A DNA stretch of 64,000 nt from Posidonia oceanica (Eukaryota; Streptophyta; Magnoliopsida; Alismatales; Posidoniaceae): the NCBI GenBank assembly GCA_037176725.1, contig JAZBRS010000057.1, positions 85,209,501-85,273,500 of the forward strand, read 5' to 3'. This document shows, one piece after another, positions 1 to 11,144 of the stretch (position 1 is its first letter; every line of letters starts with the position of its first letter). A program made the position numbers and the translations under genes. A model generated the notes under the pieces. That model made no database searches, was not told where the DNA came from, and saw only the letters and a list, made by a program, of their open reading frames with translations.

Positions 1-207
1 GCTGACATTCTTAACTGTCCTGGGAACGTCTACAAACCTCTGTCGTACCTTCAGGTGTGGTATTCCCATCGCATCTTGCATCCGTGGTTACATGTCATCC
101 GACTTGTCACCACCCCTCTTAACTGGCAGACTCGCTGGCCTATCATCGCCCTTGATACTAGGGGCATCTTTGCTGCCCCTTGGAATTGTCTCATCCTCTC
201 AGGCTGA
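1..207 (+). pseudogene. C-terminal tail of an extra (plant-mobile-domain-like?) ORF of the outer Tat-like element
   Basis: The frame beginning at base 1 is open for 68 codons and stops at TGA 205-207. It is rich in tryptophan, leucine and proline and contains the segment LSYLQVWYSHRI. That segment resembles the L-I-Q-V-W helix of the extra ORF in the large minus-strand element (25236-26438) and the LLQxW motif of plant mobile domains. It lies just upstream of the tandem-repeat 3' UTR, the same relative position as the extra ORF in the large element. I infer it is the 3' end of the equivalent ORF, cut off by the window edge. The similarity rests on a short motif, so the family assignment is tentative. 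Confidence 0.4.
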
Positions 208-575
208 TAGCCCTAACTATCCGGTGATGAGTCCATCAACTCCTCTCGAGCTGATAACCCTAACTATCCGTCGATGAGTCCGTTAACTCCTCATCGGGAT
301 GATAGCCCTAACTATCCGATGATGAGTCCATCAACTCCTCTCGGGCTGATAGCCCTTACTATCCGGCGATGTGTCTGTTAACTCCTCGGGCTGATAACCT
401 CAACTATCCGGTGATGAGTCTGTCAACTCCTCATAGGACTAATAATCCCTAACTATCCGGCGATTAGTCCGTAAACTACTCATTGGGCTGATACCCCTAA
501 CTATCCGATGGTGAGTTCGTTAACTCCTCGAGCTGATAACCTTAACTATCCAGTGATGAGTCCGACAACTTATCT
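203..575 (+). repeat. Eight-copy degenerate tandem repeat (45-49 bp) with a hairpin core
   Basis: Eight units each begin with a variant of GCTGATAGCCCTAACTATCC, followed by a variant of GATGAGTCCGTTAACTCCTC. Unit length varies from about 45 to 49 bp and copies differ at many positions, so the array is old. The core GATAG-N6-CTATC is an inverted repeat. The array sits between the ORF tail and the 3' LTR, where Tat/Ogre elements commonly carry tandem repeats. Confidence 0.85.
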
Positions 576-965
576 TGCCCCTCATCATCGCCTAGCATTC
601 TGTTGCATATTACAACATCTCATTACATGTCATCACGCACTTCCCATGTGTCCCCAGTAGAGACCATGCTAGCATCTCATTTTAACATCACTCGGGCATC
701 GCGCGCTTAGAAGTCGAACCCTTGGTTCCACGTATTACCCAAGGTGGAGTCCTCAACTACACAATACTCTCTGTAGTTTGCCTGCTCAAGATGACACCTG
801 CGGTAGTGCACAGCCAAGATCGCTTTCTCAGCATTACATGCTCAGCATCGCATGCACAACGCCAGCATTGCATACACAGCATCCGCATCACCATCACTTA
901 AAGCAAAGCTCAGCGAATGGCACTGTCGCTTAGAGCAGTGCTCAGTGACCCATAGCTACAGCGTC

Positions 966-1167
966 TGTAACACCCAGGAATTCATTTTCCTTGTAATTAT
1001 GCTTGTTTAATGAATTCCTTGGCTTTGGTCAGGTGTTAGTGGCCTTGTGGGCCCCACTTGAGTTGTTGTGGGCCCCATCTGTTGTTTGTGTGGGTCTCCA
1101 CCTGTATTGTTGTGATGGACTCCCACTTGTGGTGGTTGGTGGGACAGGTTGTGGCCTGGTCCTTGTG

Positions 1168-1200
<33 letters not shown>

Positions 1201-2762
1201 TTCTCTCCCTTCTCCTCTCTCTCTCTCTCTCTCTTCCTCTCTCCCTCTCTCTCCCTCTCCCTCCTTCCCTCTCTCTTTCCTTCCTCCCCACCCCCTCCTC
1301 ATGTGCCCCTCTCCCCTGAGGTTTTCTGTGGTCGAAAACCTGGGAGTTGTGTTGGCTAGACCTGGGGATGCGACGGTGTTCCTGGTGTGTCGCACACTTC
1401 GCCTGGGTTGAGGTTTGGGGGTCGGGGTGCCGACCGTACCTAGCGGTATCGTAGCAGCGGACTCGGGAGGTATGATACTCCTGCGTAGCTGGGCGTGATA
1501 CCCTAGCTGTTACGGGCACCGAGACTCGCCTTGTTTTGGGTGCCGGCTGAGCCTAGGGGTTGGAGCCTCTAGTGGTTCGGGGCACTGGTGCTGGCTGAGC
1601 CTAGGGGTTGGAGCCTCTAGTGGTTCGGAGCACTGAGTTGAGGTCGCCGTATATTAGGCGTGCCCTGTGGTTTGTCCTGAGTGAGGACAGCTTGCCTAGT
1701 TGGGATGAGTAGCTTTCCCTGGTGGGGGATTGCTTTTGAGGCGTCTCTAGTGACGAGATTCCAGGACAGACACGCTCCTCCACAGGGCGGGTGTTCGTGG
1801 CAGTGCAGTGAGCTGCAGGGGTGAGTCCCTGGCTACTGCTTGAGGCCAGATCGATTGCTTGACGCCAGGCAATACGATCAGTTGTGGTTTTATGCCCGTG
1901 GGGCTGTGTTTTGTTGTTGCTGGCCGTATTAGGCCTTGAGCTTTGCCTAGGTTTGGGCTTTGTGAGTTTTGGGCCGTATTGGGCCAGTTGCTTTCCGCCC
2001 GTGTGTGGCGTGAGTTTGTGGTTTGAGTGTTGGGCCGTATTAGGCCAGTTGCTTTCCGCCCGTGTGTGACATGAGTTTGTGGTTTGAGTGTTGGGCCGTA
2101 TTAGGCCAGTTGCTTTCCGCTCGTGTGTGGCATGAGTTTGTGATTTGTGTTTTGGGCCGTAGTAGGCCAGTTGTTTTCCTGCCTAGTTGTGGCGTGTGGT
2201 TTTGGTTTGAGCTTTGGACTGGTGGGCCATTATATTGATTGAGATTTAGTTTTGCAATGTATTTCCGCCTTGTCTTGACTAGTGGGCCGAGTGTTTTCCC
2301 AGCCCGAGGGGTTGGAGGGTTTTGCGTGGTTTTGAGGTTTTGGGCCGGTGGACCGTGGCTTTGTGAATTATATTTTGTAAATGCCTATCTTCCCTGGTTT
2401 TAGCTTGTGGGCTTTGGGAAGGGTGTTTTATTGATTTATATTGCTTGTTGTGGACCCAGATTTTGGGATTTACCGGTTGTGCCGTATTTGAGGTTTTCCG
2501 TCGGTTTCTCGCGTGGTTTTTGCGAGGTGTGTGCTAGTTGACGATTTCTATGTCACTCATGTGTGCTTTGTTTGGTTTTCAAGTGCAGATAATTAGCTGG
2601 TTTGGAGTATAGTGCATATAGAGGAAGTCACGTAGCTGTCCACTACAGGTTCCTAGCATTGATATTTGTTGTTAGCCCAGTAGCTTATTATAATTGTAAT
2701 AGTTAATTAAATTTTAAATTTTTGTGGGCCTTGTTTTGTTAGTAGCGACGCGGGTCGTTACA
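966..2762 (+). repeat. 5' LTR of the Tekay element (internally deleted)
   Basis: It begins TGTAACACCC and ends GTTACA, matching the 3' LTR at 7666-10796. At 1.8 kb it is much shorter than the 3.1-kb partner. About 1.43 kb present at 8044-9472 is missing after position 1318, where a CT-rich tract joins directly to GAGGTTTTCTGTGG. It contains a long CT-rich tract (about 1169-1305) and more copies of a 61-bp repeat than the 3' LTR. The missing block includes a TATA-like stretch of the other LTR, so this copy may lack its promoter. Confidence 0.9.
1971..2215 (+). repeat. 61-bp tandem repeat in the Tekay 5' LTR
   Basis: Units beginning GGGCCGTATT start at 1971, 2032, 2093 and 2154, an exact 61-bp period; the last unit is diverged. 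The 3' LTR has units only at 10126 and 10187, so copy number differs by about two between the LTRs of one element. Confidence 0.85.
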
Positions 2763-2766
2763 GGTT

Positions 2767-2779
2767 TGGTATCAGAGCC
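2767..2779 (+). other. Primer binding site of the Tekay element (initiator tRNA-Met type)
   Basis: TGGTATCAGAGCC lies four bases after the 5' LTR end. This is the usual plant primer binding site complementary to the 3' end of initiator tRNA-Met, typical of chromoviruses. Confidence 0.88.
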
Positions 2780-2936
2780 CTGGTTCACTAGGATGCACTA
2801 GCCTAGGAGTGGTCAATCTAGTGACTTCATAGGAAATTGCATATCATGGTTGAGTCTGCACCTGTTGTTTGGCATATATTGTCGCTTGTCTTATTGACTG
2901 TGGTGCAGGATTTTGTTGCTTCTCTCCCGATTCAGC

Positions 2937-4128
2937 ATGTCTCGCCGTGGTCGCCGAAAGGATAAGGCCTCTGCTGAGGAACCTAGCTCTCGAGAGGAGA
3001 GTGGTTGGCAGGGGCGTGCGGACGGAGTTGCGAGGCTAGATGCGTGGGATCTCTTAGGCTTTTGGCAAGAGTGGCCCTAGTAGAGCGTCTGAGAGAGATC
3101 CGTGGCTTCGCCAATTGAGCAAGCTCCACCCGCCGACGTTTAGGGGTATTGATACTCCTGAGGAGAGCGAGGCATGGCTACGAAGGATTGAGAAGTTGCT
3201 GGATAGTTTGGCGTGCCCAGAGGAGCACTGGGTGCGGTTGGCTGCCTTTCAGCTCATCGGCGATGCCGATGAGTGGTGGAGAGCCACCAGGCGGCTGAAG
3301 TTCTCGGATTCTATAATGGTCGAGATCAAGTGGAAGGACTTCGAGGCTGCATTCCATGAGAAGTACTTCCCGAGCCATGTGAGGAGCCGATTCGACCGAG
3401 AGTTCTGGAGTCTGCAACAGCGCAGGATGTCTGTGGCTAAGTATGAAGCCTCTTTTGCCCGGTTGGAGAGGTTCGCCCAGGCCTTTGATTCTGAGGAAAG
3501 GCAGGCAAAGAGATTTCTGGAAGGTCTTCAACCCAACTTGAGGGTGAAGGTGATGGGCTGCGGCTATGCGACGGTAGCTGAGGTTGTCCAGATGGCTTCC
3601 CGCTTTGAGGAGGAGTATAGCCAGTATGTGAGTGGTCACTCCAAGGGGAAGGCCAAGTTGCCCTTCACTTCCCGATTTTCTGTCTCTAGTCCACCGAGTT
3701 CCAGTGGCATGAGTAGCCCAGGGAAGAGAAAGAAGGACAGATTTGGTGGTGGTTCTGGTGCCCAGCGTAGTTTTGCTCGAGGTGGTGGTGGTGTTGGCCC
3801 TGCCTCCAGTGCCCGGCACAGCTTTGCAGGAGTTGGTAGCACCGGTCCGAGTCAGGCTGCTTCGAGTGGACAGGGTAGCAGCCAGTGTTTCCAGTGTGGC
3901 CAAGTGGGTCACTTTGCAGCGCACTGCCCTCGAGCACAGCAGGTGACGAATCGGAGTGGAGTGGTGTGCTACAACTGCGGGAGATCGGGACATGTGCAGA
4001 GAATGTGCCCGGATCCTCCCAAGCGAGCGGGGAATGTGCCACAGCAGCCGACCCAGGGGCGGGTGTTCACTATTTCGGCTCCTGACTGTGGGCCCTCTGG
4101 TAATGTTGTAGAGGGTAAGTCCCTGTAG
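2937..4128 (+). pseudogene. Tekay gag (nucleocapsid/capsid) with broken N-terminus
   Basis: Gag forms the intracellular particle and binds element RNA. An ATG at 2937 opens a basic N-terminus (MSRRGRRKDK) that hits TAG near 3079. The capsid-like part is in another frame from about 3115 to TAG 4126-4128, so at least one frameshift separates the two. The main 337-residue frame has the retrotransposon-gag core (WLRRIEKLLD, AFQLIGDADEWW, EKYFP) and a basic serine/glycine-rich linker. Two zinc knuckles follow, CFQCGQVGHFAAHC and CYNCGRSGHVQRMC, both complete CX2CX4HX4C. Two knuckles rather than one is a small peculiarity. A GTT microsatellite (about 4152-4179) separates gag from protease. Confidence 0.88.
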
Positions 4129-4200
4129 TTTCCTTTGGGTGGTGTGACCCATTGTTGCTGTTGTTGTTGTTGTTGTTTCTTTCCCCCTGTAATATGAACC

Positions 4201-7200
4201 TTGTTGTTTAATGGGGATGCTGTTGGTTGTGCTTTGGCTTTAGGTTCTTATCTTGTGGTGGGCCAAATGGCCAAAGTTCTGTTTGACTCAGGGAGCACTT
4301 TCTCTTTTGTCTCCAAGTCTTTTGCGGTGGAGCTGGATGATGTACCAGCCAAGTTAGCTTTCCACTTAAAGGTGGTAACGCCGTTGGGGCGAGTACAGTT
4401 TGGCGTGGAGATATTTGCCGTCTGTCGATCTAGAGCTGAATGGCCGAGAGTTCGATGCCACTCTCATTCTCTTGAGTATGAATGAGTATGATGTTATCTT
4501 GGGCATGGACTGGTTGGGCCAATATTCTGCTTTGATCGACTGTGCTCGCAGGAGGGTTTTCTTTGGTGCTGCTAAGGCTGGTTCCTTCTTTGTGCAAGGG
4601 GTGCACCAGGGTGAGCTTAAGCTTGTGATTTCTGCTGTAAAGGCTTACCAGTCTTTGGCTCGGGGTTGTGTGGGGTACCTTGCTAGTGTGGTTACCTCCC
4701 CTTCTCCGGAGTCGGGTGTTCACAACATATCTATTGTGTGTGAATATCCCGACATTTTCCCGGATGATTTGCCTGGCATGCCACCTCACAGGGAAGTGGA
4801 GTTCCTTACTGAGCTGACTCCGGGCAGTGGTGCTGTTGCGAAGAATCCTTATCGGATGGCGCCAGCTGAGTTATGGGAGCTCAAGGCCCAGCTGCAGGAG
4901 TTGCTGGACAAGGGATTCATCAGGCCAAGTGTGTCTCCATGGGGAGCGCCTGTCTTGTTCGTCCGTAAGAAGGATGGTTCACTCCGGTTGTGTATAGACT
5001 ATCGGATGTTGAATCAGCTTACAGTGAAGAACAAGTATCCCTTGCCCCACGTGGAAGACCTGTTTGATCAGTTGCAGTCTGCCTCCGTCTTCTCGAAGAT
5101 TGATTTGAGATCAGGATATCACCAGTTGAGGATCCATGATTCAGACATTCAGAAGACTGCCTTCCAGACGCGGTATGGCCATTTTGAGTTCATGGTTATG
5201 CCCTTCGGCTTGACCAACACCCCTACCGCATTCATGGAATTGATGAACCGGATCTTCAGGCCTTTCTTGGACCAGTTTGTGGTGGTCTTTGTAGACGACA
5301 TCTTGGTCTACTCCTCAGATGAGGTAGCTCATGCCCAACATCTGAGGGCGGTGCTGGATGTTTTGAGGCAGCACCAGCTGTACGCCAAGTTCTCCAAGTG
5401 TGAGTTCTGGTTGAGGGAGGTTATGTTCCTTGGCCACCTTATCTCTGGAGACGGCGTCAGAGTTGATCCTGCCAAGGTTGAGGCTGTTAGCAATTGGCAG
5501 AGACCCAGGAGTGTGTCTAAGATTAGAAGTTTCCTGGGGTTGGCTGGTTACTATAGGAGGTTTATTAGGGATTTCTCTTCCATTGCTTCATCCCTGACAG
5601 CTCTCACCAAGCAAGGGGCTCCGTTTATTTGGGACCAAGGTTGTGAGGCGAGTTTCAATGAGTTGAAGGCTCGTCTGACTTCTTCTCCTGTTCTGACCTT
5701 GCCTTCTGGTAGTGGTGGCTTCACTGTGTATAGTGATGATAGTGGTGTTGGGTTGGGTAGTCTTCTGATGCAGTGTGGCAATGTTGTGGCTTATGCCTCC
5801 TGTCAGTTGAAAGACCACGAGAAGAACTACCCTACCCATGATCTTGAGATGACTGCCGTGGTGTTCGCGCTGAAGCTTTGGCGACACTACCTGTATGGGG
5901 AGCAGTTTGAGGTCTACACGGATCACAAGAGTCTGAAGTATATATTTACTCAGAAGGACCTCAACATGCGGTAGCAGAGGTGGGTGGAGTATCTCAAGGA
6001 CTATGATTTCAGTTTGTCCTACCACCCTGGGAAGGCCAACGTGGTCGCCGATGCTCTGAGTCGACGTACGCACGTCATGGCGAGCCTGATGGTCAAGGAG
6101 TGGACCATGTTGGAGGATCTAGCTGACTGTGGACTCAAGAGACTACGTCGGGGAGCAAGCGGTGCCTATATGGCGAGCTTGTCTGTTCGTCCCAAGCTAG
6201 TGGAGTTCATTATTGCTTGTCAGCAAACAGATTCCTTCTTTCAGGCAACTGTTGAGAAGTTGCGCGCTGAGGAAGCGTCGGATTTTTCTCTTGGCGTACA
6301 TGGGGAGCTGAGGTTTGATCAGCGCTTGTTTGTGCCCCAGTACGAGGAGGCCAAGCAGAGGTTACTAGATGAAGCTCATAGATCTAAGTATACTGTCCAC
6401 CCAGGATCCACGAAGATGTATCGAGATCTGAAGCAGAATTTTTGGTGGCCTGGCATGAAGAGAGAAGTTGCTGACTATGTGGCAAGGTGTGTGACCTGCC
6501 AGCTAGTCAAGGCAGAGCATCAAAGACCTGGAGGAACTCTACAGCCTTTGAGTATACCGAAATGGAAATGGGAGCACATCTTTATGGATTTTGTGACTGG
6601 GTTGCCGCGTTCTCCGAGGAAGAACGACACCGTGTGGGTGATCGTTGAACGGTTAACCAAGTCAGCTCATTTTCTTGCTATCCGAGTGGATCTTCCTTTA
6701 CGGCGGTTGGCAGAACTATACGTATCGGAGATCGTTCGGCTGCATGGTGTTCCTGTATCCATTGTGTCTGATAGAGACACACAGTTTACCTCAAGGTTCT
6801 AGAGGAGTCTGTAGGAGGCTTTTGGCACGGTACTTAATTTCAGTACAGCTTTCCACCCTCAGTCGGATGGTCAGACAGAGAGGACTATCCAGACTCTGGA
6901 GGATATGTTGAGAGCTTCTGCCCTGGATTTGCAAGGAAATTGGGAGGACCACCTGCCGTTGGTTGAGTTTGCTTACAACAATAGCTACCACTCTAGCATC
7001 GGGATGGCACCATACGAGGCTCTGTATGGTAGGCCCTGCAGATCCCCAGTTTGCTGGAGCGAGGTAGGTGAATGGCAGCTTCTTGGTCCGGAGTTTGTGC
7101 AGCAATATGCGGACAAGGTGGATTTGATCCGCAGAAGGCTTCTGACTGCACAGAGTCGGTAGAAGAGTTATGCTGACTAGAGGCAGAGACCGTTGGAGTT

Positions 7201-7630
7201 TTTGGTGAGAGACTTTGTGTTCTTGAAGGTTTCACCGACCAAGGGCATGAAGAGGTTTGGCAAGCGTGGGAAGCTGAGTCCCCGCTATATTGGCCCGTAC
7301 CAGATCACGCAGAGGGTTGGTGAAGTTGCCTATAGATTGGCCCTACCACCAGAGCTGTCCGCAGTGCACAGCGTGTTCCACATCACCATGCTGAGGAAGT
7401 GTCTGGCTGATGTTTCACAGGTGATCCCTATTCAGCCAAAGGTGCTTTAGGAAGATCTCTCCTTTGTTGAGGAGGCTGTCCAGATTGTTGATCATAGAAA
7501 ACAGGTGTTGCGGAATAAGATGATTCCGCTGGTTCTTGTGAGATGGCAGCATCATGGAGCAGAAGAGGCCACTTGGGAGCGCGAGGATGGAGTCCTTGCT
7601 CGATACCCGCACCTTTTCGCTTATCCTTGA
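4201..7630 (+). pseudogene. Tekay pol: protease, RT, RNase H, integrase, chromodomain-like tail (six TAG stops, one frameshift)
   Basis: The polyprotein matures gag, copies RNA into cDNA and integrates it. Protease has the DSG triad (VLFDSGSTFSF, about 4285); a frameshift near 4420 moves to the frame used downstream. RT has LCIDYRMLN and the catalytic FVDD (about 5296). RNase H retains the E of LEMTAVV and the D of YTDHKSL. Integrase has the HHCC finger, ending CVTC, and the three acidic core positions (MDFVTGLP, SDRDTQF, DGQTERT). The tail 7451-7630 (EEAVQIVDHRK through EEATWERE) resembles the chromodomain of chromoviruses. In-frame TAGs lie at 5972, 6800, 6812, 7160, 7178 and 7448; the natural end is TGA 7628-7630. 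Catalytic residues survive although the frame is dead, which suggests fairly recent decay. Confidence 0.92.
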
Positions 7631-7665
7631 TTTCGGGGGCGAAATCCTTTTTAAGTTATTTATGA

Positions 7666-10600
7666 TGTAACACCCGGAAATTCATTTTCCTTGTAATTAT
7701 GCTTGTTTAATGAATTCCTTGGCTTTGGTTGGGTGTTAGTGGCCTTGTGGTCCCCACTTGAGTTGTTGTGGGCCCCATCTGTTGTTTGTGTGGGTCTCCA
7801 CCTGTATTGTTGTGATGGACTCCCACTTGTGGTAGTTGGTGGGACAGGTTGTGGCCTGGTCCCTGTGTTTCTCTCTCTCTTTCTCTCTCTCTTTTTCTCT
7901 CCCTTCTTCTCTCTCTTTCTCTCTCTCTTTTTCTCTCCCTTCTTCTCTCTCTCTCTCTCTCCCTCTCTCCCTCTCTCTCCCTCTCCCTCCTTCCCTCTCT
8001 CTTTCCTTCCCCCCCACCCCCTCCTCACGTGCCCCTCTCCCCTCTTTCCTTTCCCCTCCCCTCCTCCTTACGCGCATCCCCCCTCCTCCTCACGCACGGA
8101 TCATCTCCCCCCTCTCCCCCGGCTCATGCGCCCTTCCCCCTCCTCTCCTCCCCATGCCCTAGCCCTAACCGGCGGGCACCTCTCTCTCCTCCTCCCCCTC
8201 TCCCCACTCGATCTCTCCCCCTCCTTCCTTTCCCCCTCCTCCTTTCCCCCTTCCTCCCCCTCCCATCCTCTCCTTCCTCCTCCTCTTCTTCTTCTTCTGC
8301 TAGTGGCCGTTGGCGGCTATGGGTGGTGGCCGGCGTGCGGTGGCAACCGGTGGTGCGGCGAGCGAGCTCCGGTCGGCTTCCCGGTGGAGCGGCGTGCTCG
8401 GTTTGTGTGTGGACCGCCGGTAGACGGAAGTTGTCCCTTTATCCCAAGGTACACGCCTCGCCCTAGGAGCCTTTTATATTTAGAATTTGCCTTGCATGCT
8501 TCCCTTGCCATGATTTGTATGTTATATTTAAGTTTGGCAATTTTTAGGGATTTATATGCATTTAGGTGAATTTATTTGGCTTCTGTAAGTTATAGCTTAA
8601 ATGTGGATTTTTTGCGGCTTCTTCAGCTGTAGGCTCAAGAATGCCTTGAAATTGATATGCTTGTGTTCCTTGGCATATATGGAATGTCATGAAAGTGGTT
8701 TGCTAATTTTTAGAGATTTATTGTGGTTTTTCGCCGAATTATGGCCTAGATGACTTAAATGCTTGAAATGTGGTTTTCCAGTGGAATCCGATGTTTTGGG
8801 CCTCGGATTGAGGCAATTGTGATATATTTGTGTTGCTCGAGCTGAGACGCTCGTTTGCATGTGTTGCGCGCCCGGTTTAGCGCTGATTTGATATTGTTTC
8901 AGGATTTTTATAAAAATTGACTTGAGTTTTGGATTTTCGGTGTTTTCCCGCGTTGCGTGCCTCGGAATGCCATATCGAGGATATGGTTGCATTCCTTGTT
9001 TTATTCAAGAGATTTCGGTATATGGCACGCTCGTTTTCGAGTTTGTTTCGGGCGATCGGGGGTTTAAGTCGATTCTTTAAGTTTTCTGAACTGACCTGGA
9101 ACGGAGCCCCGTTGGTAGAACAGAGTCCCGTTTTCCCCTGGTCCGGAGTTCCGTTTTAGGAACGGAGCCCCATTTTCCCCTGGTCCGGAGTCCCATTTTA
9201 GGGTGGAGCCCCGTTTGCTGTAGTTAAACGGAGCGTCGGTCCAAGACGGAGCTCCATTCCAGTGCTGAGTTGTGAACCTCAGCCTTGATCCTGCATTTCG
9301 GTGTATTTCGGCATGCTGAATCAGAGGCTGAGTGTTTTCTCAGTGAATGTTTTCCAGTGTGGTTTCCCTCGGTTGGTTTTTGGGCTTTTGGTGCTTTAGC
9401 CCATGATATTTGATAAATGTTTTTAAAGAGATTTTTGAGGAAAAATATGAATGGTTTGCAAATGGTTTTGTTGAGGTTTTCTGTGGTCAAAAACCTAGGA
9501 GTTGTGTTGGCTAGACCTGGGGATGCGACGGCGTTCCTGGTGTGTCGCACACTTCGCCTGGGTTGAGGTTTGAGGGTCGGGGTGCCGACCGTACCTAGCG
9601 GTATCGTAGCAGCAGAGTCGGGAGGTATGATACTCCTGCGTAGCTGGGCGTGATACCCTAGTTGTTACGGGCACCGGGACTCGTCTTGTTTTGGGTGCCG
9701 GCTGAGCCTAGGGGTTGGAACCTCTAATGGTTCGGGGCACTGGTGCTGGCTGAGCCTAGGGGTTGGAGCCTCTAGTGGTTCGGAGTACTGAGTTGAGGTC
9801 GCCGTATATTAGGCGTGCCCTGTGGTTTGTCCTGAGTAAGGACAGCTTGCCCAGTTGGGGTAAGTAGCTTTTCCTAGTGAGGGATCGCTTTTGAGGCGTC
9901 TCTAGTGACGAGATGCCGGGACGGACACGCTCCTCCACAGGGCGGGTGTTCGTGGCAGTGCAGTGAGCTGTAGGGGTGAGTCTATGGCTACTGCTTGAGG
10001 CTAGATCGGTTGCTTGGCGCCAGGCAATACGATCAGTTGTGGTTTTGTGCCCGTGGGGCTGTGTTTTGTTGTTGCTAGCCGTATTAGGCCTTGAGCTTTG
10101 CCTGGGTTTGGGCTTTGTGAGTTTTGGGCCGTATTAGGCTAGTTGCTTTCCACCCATGTGTGGCGTGAGTTTGTGGTTTGAGTGTTGGGCCGTATTAGGC
10201 CAGTTGCTTTCCCGCCTAGTTGTGGCGTGTGGTTTTGGTTTGAACTTTGGGCCGGTGGGCCATTATATTGATTGAGATTTAGTTTTGCAAGGTATTTTTG
10301 CCTTGTCTTGGCCAGTGGGCCGAGTGTTTTCCCAGCCCTAGGGGTTGGAGGGTTTTGTGTGGTTTTGAGGTTTTGGGCTGGTGGGCCGTGGCTTTGTGAA
10401 TTATATTTTGTAAACGCTTGTCTTCCCCGGTTTTAGCTTGTGGGCTTTGGGAATGGTGTTTTATTGATTTATATTGCTTGTTGTGGACCCAGATTTTGGG
10501 GTTTTACCAGTTGTGCCGTATTTGAGGTTTTCCGTCTGTTTCTCGCGTGGTTTTTGCGAGGTGTGTGCTGGGTGACGATTTCTAGGTCACTCACGTGTGC

Positions 10601-10796
10601 TTTGTTTGGTTTTCAGGTGCAGATGATTAGCTGATTTGGAGTATAGTGCATATAGAGGGAGTCACATAGCTGTCCCCTGCAGGTTCCTGGCATTGATATT
10701 TGTTGTTAGCCCAGTAGCTTATTATAATTGTAATAGTTAATTAAGTTTTAAATTTTTGTGGGCTTGGTTTTGTTGGTAGTGACGTGGGTCGTTACA
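7666..10796 (+). repeat. 3' LTR of the Tekay element (complete, 3.1 kb)
   Basis: It begins TGTAACACCC after a purine-rich stretch (TTTCGGGGGCGAAAT, about 7631-7645) and ends GTTACA directly before the GCGTC duplication. It includes a CT-rich tract (7869-8300), a TATA-like TTTTATATTTAG (about 8470) and the block 8044-9472 that is absent from the 5' LTR. Two 61-bp repeat units lie at 10126 and 10187. Long proline, serine or arginine reading frames through the CT tract are compositional and not genes. Confidence 0.9.
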
Positions 10797-10801
10797 GCGT
10801 C

Positions 10802-11144
10802 AGAAGTTGCCTAGAGACTCAACGCACAGCATCACATCATCCGCATCAACATCACACACGCATGCATCACCTGTATCCCCCCAGTGGAGTTCTGCGCAAT
10901 GAGCATTAGCGTAAGCATCACACTTGCATCAGCATAACATCAGCATTGCATGATTTTCATCAGCTTTGCGCTGGCATCTGCATCTGTATCTGTATTGCAG
11001 CAACGAGTCATGACTTTCGGTGCATCCACCGAATAACTAACTCACGCCAACAACAAACACCACCTCCTGTCTGGCTTCAAGTGGGGTCTTGTCGACCCTA
11101 AGCCACGAACTTGCTACGCTTGACCTTGCTCAAGGAGGGGCATC
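10802..11144 (+). mobile_element. Outer Tat-like element, internal region resumed, ending in the polypurine tract
   Basis: This continues the sequence interrupted at 965. It holds degenerate CATCA-rich, non-coding DNA and ends with the polypurine tract CAAGGAGGGGCATC (11131-11144) directly before the LTR. The same tract, in reverse orientation, precedes the LTR of the large element at 22932-22945. Confidence 0.7.

Larger units (their letters stand above)
1..965 (+). mobile_element. Outer Tat-like LTR retrotransposon, internal 3' region (left part, truncated by window)
   Basis: This is internal sequence of an old plus-strand LTR retrotransposon interrupted at 965 by the Tekay element. It resumes at 10802 after a GCGTC target duplication and runs into a polypurine tract and LTR. 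It contains an ORF tail (1-207), eight degenerate 45-49 bp repeats (203-575) and non-coding sequence (580-960) in which I see no further feature. Its 3' UTR repeats and LTR termini resemble those of the Tat/Ogre-like element at 16628-44503, so the two belong to related families in opposite orientation. gag, pol and the 5' LTR would lie left of the window. Confidence 0.65.
966..10796 (+). mobile_element. Full-length Tekay-type chromovirus (Ty3/Gypsy LTR retrotransposon), coding-defective
   Basis: A 9.8-kb element is bounded by LTRs starting TGTAACACCC and ending GTTACA. It is flanked by the perfect 5-bp duplication GCGTC (961-965 and 10797-10801). The order is LTR, Met-type primer binding site, gag with two CCHC knuckles, protease, RT, RNase H, integrase, a chromodomain-like C-terminus and LTR. 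This order and the terminal chromodomain place it in the chromovirus branch; the long LTRs and pol sequence style suggest Tekay/Del. It is inserted into the 3' UTR of the outer Tat-like element and is therefore younger than it. The coding frame carries at least six TAG codons and several frameshifts, so it cannot move autonomously. Confidence 0.92.

Noticed and set aside
203..575. CRISPR-like array
   Set aside because: Repeats and spacers are not separable, units are degenerate along their whole length, and the context is a plant retrotransposon 3' UTR.
1003..1519. Overlapping serine/leucine/proline and arginine/glutamate-rich reading frames across the CT tract of the Tekay LTR (again at 7660-8570)
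   Set aside because: They follow the dinucleotide composition on both strands, have no ATG or domain, and lie inside LTRs.
3178..4152. A 324-codon frame opposite Tekay gag
   Set aside because: It is antisense to a recognised gag with zinc knuckles and has no domain of its own; a shadow of GC-rich coding sequence.
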